A DNA stretch of 64,000 bases from Maricaulis sp048269565 (GTDB lineage Bacteria > Pseudomonadota > Alphaproteobacteria > Caulobacterales > Maricaulaceae): the NCBI RefSeq assembly GCF_048269565.1, contig NZ_JBLXIK010000007.1:1-64000 (forward strand). Direction: 5' to 3'. This document shows positions 41,909 through 49,384 of this stretch, in pieces. The notes beneath the pieces are model-generated. The model searched no databases and was not told where the DNA came from. It worked only from the letters and a program-made list of their open reading frames with translations. Made by a program: the position numbers and the translations under genes. The number at the start of each line of letters is the position of its first letter. The first letter of the stretch is position 1.

Positions 41909-42857
41909 TTGAAACTCCTGCTTGTTCGAGCAATTGGCTCCATAGCATTTCAGCGGCCTGCTTGCCGGTTACCCGATCATGCTCTCGGCCACCAAATGCG
42001 AACATTTGAGGTGATAGGAACAATTCAAATTCATCGTGATTTACTCGGAAGCCACCGTTTGATGAGTTGTCTCCCGAGTGGGCTGATGTCGAGTAATCAA
42101 TGTCGCCAAAGTGACCCGCATCATGACGTCTTATGAGAATGTAACCTTCACCGCGCTTGATAAGGCTATTCACCAAATGGACGGAGAAACGATCGTTCGA
42201 TTTTTCATCAATTCTGGCGCGGATGCCCTCGATTGAATTGATTTCTTCTACAGCACTGATAAAATATGCTCGAATGTGATCAAATGATTTTTGTGCAAAA
42301 TCCCGTTTATCAATCGGGTCAAATGTTCGTTTTATGCGATATCTTCTCGAACCAATTTGTTGGGCAATAAAATTGTTAGAGTTAGATCGACTTGCTGCAT
42401 TGCCTCGGCTCTGCTTCTTTGGTGCTTCTACAATTTTGCGAATTGCTTGAGTTATGCTCAGAAATGCGCTTTCGCGATTGGTCCAATCACTAACGGGGAC
42501 GCCATCTGTCGGTGTGGCCAGAAGATGACCAAGTGGGGATGCCTTCCATTCGCAAGGTTGAAGGATGATTGGAACTATTCGCATTAGCCCATCATCTTGC
42601 CTTTTTAGGGCTGCCTTCATTTCGACGTCAAAGCAGTAGCCAGAAGCCAAGAAGTCGGCGCTAATCATCGCCAAGAACAATTCCGATTGATTTAGGCTGC
42701 TGCTGATCGCGGAGCCGAGTCGCGAACCGGCTAGGATTTTTCTGTCATGCCAGCCGGAGAGTAGCCCGTCTCGCTCCAACATGGACAGATGTGTTCGGAG
42801 CCGGTCGACGTCTTGTTCGTCAGAGTGGGAATATGAAATGAAAGCTTGCATGCCCAC
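41901..42857 (-). CDS. TIR-domain protein
   Basis: A 318-residue protein. Residues 1-140 are a TIR domain: QAFISYSHSDEQDV, the box LSGWHDRKILAGSR, and the putative catalytic Glu79 in SGYCFDVEMKAAL, the position used for NAD+ cleavage in enzymatic TIRs. After a Lys/Ser/Asn linker (about 145-170) comes a C-terminal domain of about 140 residues (RAYFISAVEEINSIEGIRAR, RRHDAGHFGDIDY) that I do not recognise and that may sense a trigger. GC content is low. It is coupled to the zinc-ribbon gene. A defence role is inferred from family and setting. Confidence 0.87.
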   Translation of the reverse strand: MGMQAFISYSHSDEQDVDRLRTHLSMLERDGLLSGWHDRKILAGSRLGSAISSSLNQSELFLAMISADFLASGYCFDVEMKAALKRQDDGLMRIVPIILQPCEWKASPLGHLLATPTDGVPVSDWTNRESAFLSITQAIRKIVEAPKKQSRGNAASRSNSNNFIAQQIGSRRYRIKRTFDPIDKRDFAQKSFDHIRAYFISAVEEINSIEGIRARIDEKSNDRFSVHLVNSLIKRGEGYILIRRHDAGHFGDIDYSTSAHSGDNSSNGGFRVNHDEFELFLSPQMFAFGGREHDRVTGKQAAEMLWSQLLEQAGVSNA

Positions 42858-43023
42858 GCTTTACAAGGATTCGGCTTCGCGGGTGTAGAAGATTGTCTTT
42901 GAAGGGCTGATGGTGCTCACGGTCCCTGATTGTTGCGGGCCTGCGCTCTGGATGGGCCGTCGCAGACGCCTCGGTGATCGGACGTCACCCACACCCCACC
43001 TTAAATCCCATGCCGAGACTCCG

Positions 43024-43102
43024 CCTCAGGGGACAGGCGCGGTCAAGGGCGCCGCAGGCGCCGCTTCGCGGTTTCACCCTTGACCGCGCCTGTCCCCTGA
43101 GG
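43024..43102. repeat. 79-bp palindromic element, copy 2
   Basis: A perfect 26-base inverted repeat (43024-43049 and 43077-43102) with a 27-base loop. Core 43041-43085 matches copy 1 in the same orientation; the outer arm (CCTCAGGGGACAGGCGC) has no similarity to that of copy 1. Confidence 0.9.
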
Positions 43103-43164
43103 CCCTTTGGCTGGCAAGGGGTTTATGGCTTGGCCTCGCCCGGGCGGGCGGCTTTCTGACTCAA

Positions 43165-43325
43165 CGCTTTCCTTCCCGGTTTACCGGGGAGGGGGACCGC
43201 CCGTAGCGCGGCGGTGTCGGGGCGCCACGGCGTCTCACCGCAGCCTGCGGCTGCGGCCCCTTCGGCCCCTGCTTCGCTAAAGCTACGCAGGACCCACTTC
43301 CCCGCCGGGGGCGGGGAAGAAGGCG
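43165..43325 (+). repeat. hairpin-rich intergenic repeat, copy 2
   Basis: It starts CGCTTTCCTTCCCGG-ttta-CCGGGGAGGG and ends CACTTCCCCGC-cgggg-GCGGGGAAGAAGGCG. It is the same family as 33365-33530, in the opposite orientation. Confidence 0.65.
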
Positions 43326-43337
43326 TCGATGATGGCT

Positions 43338-43820
43338 TCAAATCCCCGGCAACAACCCCGGCCCATAAGCCCGCCAGACCCAGCACAGGGCAATCCCGAG
43401 CGCCAGCCAGGGGCCGAAGGGGAGCGGCTGGTTCGGGTCCGGTGCGCGCTGCCGGATCAGGGCCAGCAGCCCGACATAGAGCAGGGCGCTGACGCTGCCG
43501 GCGAGCAGGATCATCGGCAATAGCCAGGGGCCGCACCAGGCGCCGCCGGCGGCGAGGAGTTTGGCGTCGCCGCGGCCGAGTCCGTCGCGGCCGCGCAGGC
43601 GCTTATAGGCCAGTTCCAGCGCCACCAGCGCGCCATAGCCGATGGCGGCGCCGGCGATCGCTGCCCATGGTGCAGAAAAAATCAGTCCGTTTACTGCGAT
43701 CCCCGCGAGGATGAGCGGCAGGGTGAAAATGTCCGGAAGCCTTTGAGTCCGTGCGTCTATCAGGCTCAGCGCCGCCAGGGTGAAAAACAGAATGAGCGTT
43801 GCGGCATGAGTCAACATCAT
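43338..43820 (-). CDS. prepilin peptidase, A24 family
   Basis: A 160-residue, all-membrane aspartyl peptidase. The two catalytic aspartates are D22 (SLIDARTQRLPD) and D85 in the GxGD-type motif GRGDAK (residues 82-87). The N-terminal methylase domain of full-length PilD is absent, as in the CpaA/TadV group that processes Flp-type pilins. Five or six spans. No pilus genes are adjacent, so its client lies elsewhere. It is divergent from phnC, sharing a short gap that carries a Pho box. Confidence 0.88.
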   Translation of the reverse strand: MMLTHAATLILFFTLAALSLIDARTQRLPDIFTLPLILAGIAVNGLIFSAPWAAIAGAAIGYGALVALELAYKRLRGRDGLGRGDAKLLAAGGAWCGPWLLPMILLAGSVSALLYVGLLALIRQRAPDPNQPLPFGPWLALGIALCWVWRAYGPGLLPGI

Positions 43821-43827
43821 CTTCCTC

Positions 43828-43845
43828 TTGTCACAAATGTGTCAT
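43828..43845 (+). promoter_or_regulatory. Pho box upstream of phnC
   Basis: TTGTCACAAATGTGTCAT contains two TGTCA repeats exactly 11 bases apart, the PhoB direct-repeat pattern. It ends 44 bases before the phnC start, so the phosphonate/phosphate uptake genes are probably induced by phosphate starvation. Confidence 0.75.
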
Positions 43846-43889
43846 GCCCTTACGCCACAAAGCCGTGACCAAGCAGGGGGACGCCCAAC

Positions 43890-44687
43890 ATGACAGACGC
43901 CGCTCTGGCGCTCCACGCCGAAAATGCCAAAATGACATTCGGCGACACCAAAGCGCTCGATGATGTCAGCCTGTCCGTCGGGCGTGGCGAAATGGTTGGC
44001 CTGATCGGGCCGTCGGGATCGGGCAAGTCGACCTTGCTGCGCGTCGCCGCGGCCCTGCAGGTCGCCGATGCCGATTCGGGACCGGTCTCGGTGCTCGGCC
44101 ATCGCATGCAATCGAAGGGCAAGGTCAGCTCCGGCGTCCGTGAGCACCGCGCCCATCTCGGTTTCATCTTCCAGCAATTCAACCTGGTCGGCCGTCTGTC
44201 GCTGTTTGGCAATGTGCTGATCGGCGCCCTCGGCCGTATCCCGGCCTGGCGCGGCGCGCTGGGCATTTTCCCGATGGAAGACAAGCAAAAGGCGATGGAT
44301 GCGCTCGAGCGTGTCGGCATTGCCGGCTTCGCGGCGCGGCGCGCCTCCAACCTGTCCGGCGGCCAGCAGCAGCGCGGCGCCATCGCCCGCGCCCTGGTGC
44401 AGGGCGCCGAGGTCTTGTTCGCCGACGAGCCGATCGCCTCGCTTGACCCGGTCTCGGCCCGCACGGTGATGGAATTGCTGCGCGAGCTGAACCGCAAGGA
44501 CAATCTCACCGTCATCGTCACGCTGCACCAGGTCGATTATGCGCGCCAGTTCTGCGACCGGATCGTGGCGCTCAACAAGGGCCGTATCGTCTATGACGGA
44601 CCGAGCCAGGACCTGACCCAGGAAAAGCTGATCGAGATCTACGGCCCTGAATACGAGCAGGCCTTCTACGGGGGAGACGAGGCATGA
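43890..44687 (+). CDS. phnC: phosphonate/phosphate ABC transporter ATPase
   Basis: A 265-residue ABC ATPase. Walker A is GPSGSGKST (residues 40-48), the signature LSGGQQQRGAIA, Walker B VLFADEPIASLDP, and the H-loop TLHQVDYA. The insertion HRAHLGFIFQQFNLVGRLSL, with the NVLIGALGR that follows, is characteristic of PhnC. It energises import through the fused PhnD-PhnE protein whose ATG overlaps its TGA. Confidence 0.93.
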   Translation: MTDAALALHAENAKMTFGDTKALDDVSLSVGRGEMVGLIGPSGSGKSTLLRVAAALQVADADSGPVSVLGHRMQSKGKVSSGVREHRAHLGFIFQQFNLVGRLSLFGNVLIGALGRIPAWRGALGIFPMEDKQKAMDALERVGIAGFAARRASNLSGGQQQRGAIARALVQGAEVLFADEPIASLDPVSARTVMELLRELNRKDNLTVIVTLHQVDYARQFCDRIVALNKGRIVYDGPSQDLTQEKLIEIYGPEYEQAFYGGDEA

Positions 44688-46690
44688 GCGGCTGGTTGAA
44701 CAAGAGCATGCGTGCGCTGGTCGCCGGCCTTGGCCTGATGTTGGCGGCGTGTACGCCGTCGAGTGCGCCGGATGCCGGCAGTGCCGCCGATTCCGGTGAC
44801 ACGACCTCCCGCGGCACTTTGAATTTCGGCATTATCGCGACGGAATCCTCGTCCAATCTGCAGACAAACTGGGAGCCCTTCATCGAGGCGATGTCGGAAT
44901 GGACGGGCTATGATATCCAGCCCTTCTATGCCTCCGACTATGCCGGCATGATCCAGGGCATGCGCTATGGCAGCGTGCAATTCGCCTGGTTCTCCAATTT
45001 CTCCGGCCTGCAGGCCGTGCGCCTGGCGGACGGCGAGGTCTTCGCCAAGGCCAGCTATCCCGATGGCAGCGAGGGCTATAATTCGGTCCTGATCGTGCCG
45101 GTCGACAGCCCGATCCGCTCGCTCGACGATATCCTGACCTGCGACCGTTCGCTCGATTTCGGCATGGGCGATCCCAATTCGACCTCCGGCTATCTGGTGC
45201 CCTCGGCCTTTATCTTCGCGCCGCGCAATATCGATCCGGCCGAGTGTTTCAACTCGGTGCGCAATGCCAATCACGAGGCCAATGCCGTCGCGGTGGCCAA
45301 TGGCCTGATCGATGTCGGCACCAATAACACCACCAATATGACGCTGCTGCAGCGCACCCGCCCGGAAATCGCGGCGCGGCTGCGGGTGATCTGGACCTCG
45401 CCGCCGATCGGGACCGATCCGATCATCTGGCGCACCGATCTCGAGGAGGATGCCAAGCTGCGGCTGCAGGCCTTCTTCATGAATTACGGCCGCCGCGGGA
45501 CACCGGAAGAGATTGCCGAGGCGCGCTCCGTGCTCGAGCCGCTGTATTTCGGCCTGTTCCAGCCGGCCTCGAATACGCATCTCGATCCGATCGTGCAGCT
45601 GGAGATCGTGCGCGACCTGATCCTGGTCCGTAATAATGCCGATCTGAGCGAGGAGGAGCGCGCCCTGCGCGTCGCCGAACTCGAAGCCCGGCTGGCCGAT
45701 GTGGAAGCGGGAAATTCCGACCTGGTCAGCCTGTCCAGCGCCACCGGTCACGAAGGCAATGGCGGTGACGCCGAGATGGTTGCGCCCACCAACTGGACCA
45801 TTATCGGTGGACTGGTGCTGCTGGCCGGCCTGCTGCTGGGCGGTCTGTTATGGGCCGGGGCGCCACGCGGGCCGGGTCCGAAGCTGCCGCTGACGGAGCG
45901 GCTCGCCAATGCGGTGATCGCCGCCGGGGTGATTATCATCCTGGTCTGGAGCTTCGATGCGGCCGATATGGATCGCAGCTATCTCCTGGTGGAAAATTTC
46001 GGCGATATGCAGGAATTCCTGGCCGGCTTCTTCCCCAATGATATCGCCAGCGCCGCCTCGCGCAGCGCCTACTGGACCGATCTGCGCACCGGCATTTCCG
46101 AAGCGGTGCCGCAGATGATCATCACCGTCCAGATCGCCATCTGGGGCACGTTCATCGCCGTCATCGCGGCGATCCCCTTCGGCCTGCTCAGCGCCCGCAA
46201 TGTCGCGCCGGGCTGGGTCGTGCAGCCGGTACGCCGCCTGATGGACGTGTTCCGCTCGATCAATGAGCTGATCATCGCGCTGATCTTCATCGCCGCCGTC
46301 GGACTGGGTCCGCTTGCCGGGGTGATGGCGCTCGCCGTCCATACCACCGGCGTGCTCGCCAAGCTGTTCTCCGAAGCCGTCGAGTCGATCGATCACGGTC
46401 CGGTCGAGGGCGTGCGCGCCACCGGTGCGCGGCCGCTGCACGAGGTGATCTGGGGCGTGATCCCGCAGGTCGCACCGCTGTGGACCTCCTTCGGTCTCTA
46501 CCGCTTCGAATCGAATGCGCGTTCAGCGACCGTGCTGGGCCTGATCGGTGCCGGCGGTATCGGCCAGATCCTGTTCGAGGCCGTCCGTGCCTTCGATTAC
46601 CAGCGCACCGCGGCGATCGTGATCGTCATCATCCTCGCCGTCAGCGCGATCGATATGATGTCCCAGCTATTGCGCAAGCGTCTGCTCTGA
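44684..46690 (+). CDS. fused phosphonate-type binding protein and permease (PhnD-PhnE)
   Basis: A 668-residue fusion of two parts that are normally separate. A lipobox-like signal (GLGLMLAACTPSS) leads a PhnD-type binding domain (about residues 45-320: NFGIIATESSSNLQTNWEPF, RYGSVQFAWFSNFSGL, GDPNSTSGYLVPS). After a linker rich in Ser/Gly, a membrane segment (about 368-390) opens a PhnE permease with its EAA loop (SIDHGPVEGVRATGARPLHE). The periplasmic receptor is thus tethered to the channel. The frame is open throughout, so this is not a sequencing join. A strong terminator follows. Confidence 0.9.
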   Translation: MSGWLNKSMRALVAGLGLMLAACTPSSAPDAGSAADSGDTTSRGTLNFGIIATESSSNLQTNWEPFIEAMSEWTGYDIQPFYASDYAGMIQGMRYGSVQFAWFSNFSGLQAVRLADGEVFAKASYPDGSEGYNSVLIVPVDSPIRSLDDILTCDRSLDFGMGDPNSTSGYLVPSAFIFAPRNIDPAECFNSVRNANHEANAVAVANGLIDVGTNNTTNMTLLQRTRPEIAARLRVIWTSPPIGTDPIIWRTDLEEDAKLRLQAFFMNYGRRGTPEEIAEARSVLEPLYFGLFQPASNTHLDPIVQLEIVRDLILVRNNADLSEEERALRVAELEARLADVEAGNSDLVSLSSATGHEGNGGDAEMVAPTNWTIIGGLVLLAGLLLGGLLWAGAPRGPGPKLPLTERLANAVIAAGVIIILVWSFDAADMDRSYLLVENFGDMQEFLAGFFPNDIASAASRSAYWTDLRTGISEAVPQMIITVQIAIWGTFIAVIAAIPFGLLSARNVAPGWVVQPVRRLMDVFRSINELIIALIFIAAVGLGPLAGVMALAVHTTGVLAKLFSEAVESIDHGPVEGVRATGARPLHEVIWGVIPQVAPLWTSFGLYRFESNARSATVLGLIGAGGIGQILFEAVRAFDYQRTAAIVIVIILAVSAIDMMSQLLRKRLL

Positions 46691-46716
46691 CCGCACCGGC
46701 AGTCCTGCCCGGCAAG

Positions 46717-46750
46717 AGGCCCGCAACGTGATCGCGTTGCGGGCCTTTTT
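46717..46750 (+). terminator. intrinsic terminator after phnDE
   Basis: A perfect 12-base stem (AGGCCCGCAACG with CGTTGCGGGCCT) with a six-base loop and a T-run, 27 bases after the stop. Confidence 0.95.
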
Positions 46751-46775
46751 CGTTGCGTCGCCACTGAAACAAACA

Positions 46776-46808
46776 TGTCATCCAGGCGTCGCAAAAGTGT
46801 CATCAGTT
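46776..46808 (+). promoter_or_regulatory. Pho box upstream of the porin gene
   Basis: Three 11-base units: TGTCATCCAGG, CGTCGCAAAAG and TGTCATCAGTT. The outer two start with TGTCAT and are spaced by 22 bases, two PhoB repeat lengths, with a weaker middle unit. Located about 135 bases before the porin start. Confidence 0.6.
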
Positions 46809-46894
46809 CGGAATATCGCCAATTCGAGAATTATCGAAGTCGAGAAATAACATTCACCGAACAGTCGCCGGTTTGTCACATTGGGACTGTATCG

Positions 46895-46920
46895 CCTCAC
46901 CATCGGTTCTGATGGTGAGG
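46895..46920 (+). promoter_or_regulatory. perfect hairpin in porin leader
   Basis: CCTCACCATC and GATGGTGAGG form a perfect ten-base stem around GGTTCT, 23 bases before the porin ATG. There is no T-run, so it is not a terminator; it may be an operator or an mRNA-stability or small-RNA site. Confidence 0.55.
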
Positions 46921-46943
46921 ACATTATCAGGATTGAGCGAGCG

Positions 46944-48146
46944 ATGACTAAACGCCTTTTTGCGAGCACTGTATTGGCTGCACTGGTTTCTTCGACGGCC
47001 CTCGGGTCAGCGCAAGCGCAGGACGCGGCGGGCTGGGATTTCGACGGCGTGCCGGCCTGGAGCGATCCGCAGGGCGGTGACAGCTTCACCTTTCGCGGCC
47101 GTATCTATCTCGACGCCGCCAATATCGATTTCGAACAGGCCGGCGTCACCACCCGCTATGACGACAGCGAGATCCGCACCGCGCGCCTGGGCGTCACCGG
47201 CCGGTTGCACAATGTCAATTATGTCGCCGAGTTCGACCTGATCGACGAGGCCGTTGTCGCCAATGACGTCTATCTCACATTTCATGGCGAGGGCTTTGAC
47301 GTCCTGCTCGGCCATATGAAGACGCCCAACTCGCTCGAGGAGCAGACCTCCTCGCGCTATATCAGCTTCATGGAGCGCGGCGCCGCCACCGACCTGTTCG
47401 GGCTCGACCGCCGTGTCGGCGTGGCGCTGGCGCATCATGGCGAGGCCTACACCGTCAAGGCGGGCATTTATGGCGGCCGCCCCGGTGACCTCTCCGACAG
47501 CCTTGAGCTTGATGACAGCTCGGCTGTGGCGGCGCGGGTCACCTATCTGCCGGTGCACAGCGATACGCTGCTGGTGCATCTCGGCGCCTCGCTGCGGCAG
47601 ATGGATTACGGCAATGCCGGCACCCGTGTCGGCGTGCGGCCGAATGCGCATCTGACCGATCGCATCGTCAGCGCCGATTTCCGTTCCGGCAGCGTGCTGG
47701 GCGAGGCCGGCAGCTCGACCCTGATCGGTCTCGAGGCCGCCCTGGTGGCCGGCCCCTTCCACGCCCATGGCGAGTACATGACGATGAGCCTCGACGGCCC
47801 GGCCTCCAGCCCGCGTTTCAACAGCGCCTTCGTCAATCTCGGCTATTTCCTGACCGGCGAAAGCCGGAGCTACAGCACATCGAGCGGCACTTTCAGCCGC
47901 ACCCGACCGGCGACGCCGCTCTCCGAAGGCGGCTTTGGCGCCCTCGAGCTGGCGGCGCGCTATGACTATTCCGACCTGAACGAGGTTTCGGCCGGCGAAT
48001 TGACGACATGGACGCTGGGCATGAACTGGTATGTCGAGGATCATTTCCGCGTCATGGCCAATTATGTCAGCGGCGAACTGAGCGTGCCGGGCGCGGCGGC
48101 AACGGATGTGTCCGGGCCGCAAATCCGTGTGCAGTGGGACTTCTAG
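46944..48146 (+). CDS. OprO/OprP-like phosphate-selective porin
   Basis: A 400-residue outer-membrane porin with a signal peptide (ending GSAQAQ) and a beta-barrel ending in GPQIRVQWDF with terminal Phe. Segments such as FRGRIYLDAANIDFEQ, RTARLGVTGRLHNVNYVAEF and LLGHMKTPNSLEEQTSSRYI match the phosphate-selective porin O/P family. With the Pho box upstream and the PstS-like gene 61 bases downstream it would admit phosphate or polyphosphate during starvation. The ATG at 46944 is chosen because it opens the signal peptide. Confidence 0.88.
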   Translation: MTKRLFASTVLAALVSSTALGSAQAQDAAGWDFDGVPAWSDPQGGDSFTFRGRIYLDAANIDFEQAGVTTRYDDSEIRTARLGVTGRLHNVNYVAEFDLIDEAVVANDVYLTFHGEGFDVLLGHMKTPNSLEEQTSSRYISFMERGAATDLFGLDRRVGVALAHHGEAYTVKAGIYGGRPGDLSDSLELDDSSAVAARVTYLPVHSDTLLVHLGASLRQMDYGNAGTRVGVRPNAHLTDRIVSADFRSGSVLGEAGSSTLIGLEAALVAGPFHAHGEYMTMSLDGPASSPRFNSAFVNLGYFLTGESRSYSTSSGTFSRTRPATPLSEGGFGALELAARYDYSDLNEVSAGELTTWTLGMNWYVEDHFRVMANYVSGELSVPGAAATDVSGPQIRVQWDF

Positions 48147-48207
48147 ACATCACCGGTTCAGGTTGGATCCTGCACCATCTTCTCTGAGTGAAAAGGGAAA
48201 CAGACGC

Positions 48208-49263
48208 ATGAAACTTTCCACCCCCATCGCGGCCATCGCCGCCATCCTGGCGCTCGGCGCCGGGGCGCAGGCCCAGCAACGCGACCAGATTCGCATTGTC
48301 GGTTCCTCGACGGTTTTCCCGTTCTCGACCGCCGTTGCCGAATCCTTCGGCGCCAAGACGCGTTTTTCGACGCCGGTTGTCGAATCGACCGGTTCGGGCG
48401 GCGGTTTTCGCCTGTTCTGCGCCGGTGTCGGCCTTGACCAGCCGGACATCACCAACTCCTCGCGCCGCATGCACGCCTCCGAATACGCGCGCTGCCAGAA
48501 TAATGGCGTGCGCGAGATCACCGAGGTGCGGATCGGTTTTGACGGCATCGTGCTCGGCGCCGCCGACCACGGCAATCCGCCGATGGAAATCACCCTGACC
48601 CAGCTCTGGCTCGCCCTGGCGGCCGAAGTGCCGGCCGACGAGAGCTGTTCCAGCTTTGTCGCCAATCCCTACAGCCGCTGGTCGGATATCGATCCGTCGC
48701 TGCCGGGCCAGCGCATCGAGGTCTTCGGACCGCCGCCAACGTCAGGCACACGTGATGCCTTCGTCGAACTGGCAATGCAGGGCGGCGCCGAGGGCATCGC
48801 CTGCATGGCCGAGCTGAAGGACAGCGATGGCGATCGCTTCGAGGGCATTGCCAGCCGTATCCGCGAGGATGGCAGCTGGGTTGATGCCGGCGAGAATGAC
48901 AACGCCATCGTCCAGACCCTGACCAATACGCCCGACGCCTTCGGCGTGTTCGGTTTCTCCTTCCTTGACCAGAATTCGGATCGTCTGCATGGCGCCATCG
49001 TCAATGGCATGACGCCTGAATTCGAGGACATCGCCGATGGCACCTACCCGATCTCGCGCTCGCTCTACTTCTATGTGAAGAACCAGCACGCCGATCTCGT
49101 GCCGGGCCTGGCCGAGTATGTCGCCGAATTCACCTCCGACGATGCCTGGGGCGAATATGGCTATCTCACCGATCGTGGCCTGATCCCGCTGCCCGATGGC
49201 GAGCGTGAAGCGATGGGTGAAGCGGCCCGTTCGCTGACCGCCATGACCCAGGCGCCGGAATAA
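48208..49263 (+). CDS. PstS-like phosphate-binding protein
   Basis: A 351-residue periplasmic binding protein with signal peptide (KLSTPIAAIAAILALGAGA, cleaved after AQA). The phosphate-binding loops IVGSSTVFPFS, ESTGSGGGFRLFCAG and GTRDAFVEL are those of the PstS family. No pstCAB follows, so the membrane components lie elsewhere; it probably shares the Pho-controlled transcript of the porin. Confidence 0.9.
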   Translation: MKLSTPIAAIAAILALGAGAQAQQRDQIRIVGSSTVFPFSTAVAESFGAKTRFSTPVVESTGSGGGFRLFCAGVGLDQPDITNSSRRMHASEYARCQNNGVREITEVRIGFDGIVLGAADHGNPPMEITLTQLWLALAAEVPADESCSSFVANPYSRWSDIDPSLPGQRIEVFGPPPTSGTRDAFVELAMQGGAEGIACMAELKDSDGDRFEGIASRIREDGSWVDAGENDNAIVQTLTNTPDAFGVFGFSFLDQNSDRLHGAIVNGMTPEFEDIADGTYPISRSLYFYVKNQHADLVPGLAEYVAEFTSDDAWGEYGYLTDRGLIPLPDGEREAMGEAARSLTAMTQAPE

Positions 49264-49285
49264 GCGCTTTCGCGGACTGAAACGG

Positions 49286-49315
49286 AAAACGCCGCCCCGA
49301 GGGGCGGCGTTTTTT
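49286..49315 (+). terminator. intrinsic terminator after the PstS-like gene
   Basis: ACGCCGCCCC and GGGGCGGCGT form a ten-base stem with a minimal loop and a T-run, preceded by A residues. It lies 23 bases after the stop and ends the porin-pstS unit. Confidence 0.93.
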
Positions 49316-49384
49316 GTATCTGTGAACTCTTGGTGGTCGCATTTTCGAACCGCAAAACCGGTTCCCACTTTTGCTGAAAATGCT

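Larger units (their letters stand above)
42858..43337. other. repeat-bearing intergenic region at right mosaic edge
   Basis: No gene seen. The region contains the second 79-bp palindrome and the second hairpin-rich repeat, the same pair of families as at 33.4-33.7 kb, and marks the return to chromosomal GC content. Confidence 0.6.

Noticed and set aside
41813..42136. A 107-codon plus-strand frame overlapping the zinc-ribbon and TIR genes
   Set aside because: It is antisense to the TIR and zinc-ribbon reading frames, which have ribosome sites and recognisable motifs.
33365..43325. Integrative element with att sites or transposon ends
   Set aside because: No integrase, transposase, tRNA gene or flanking direct repeat was found; the repeats present are widespread-looking intergenic types.
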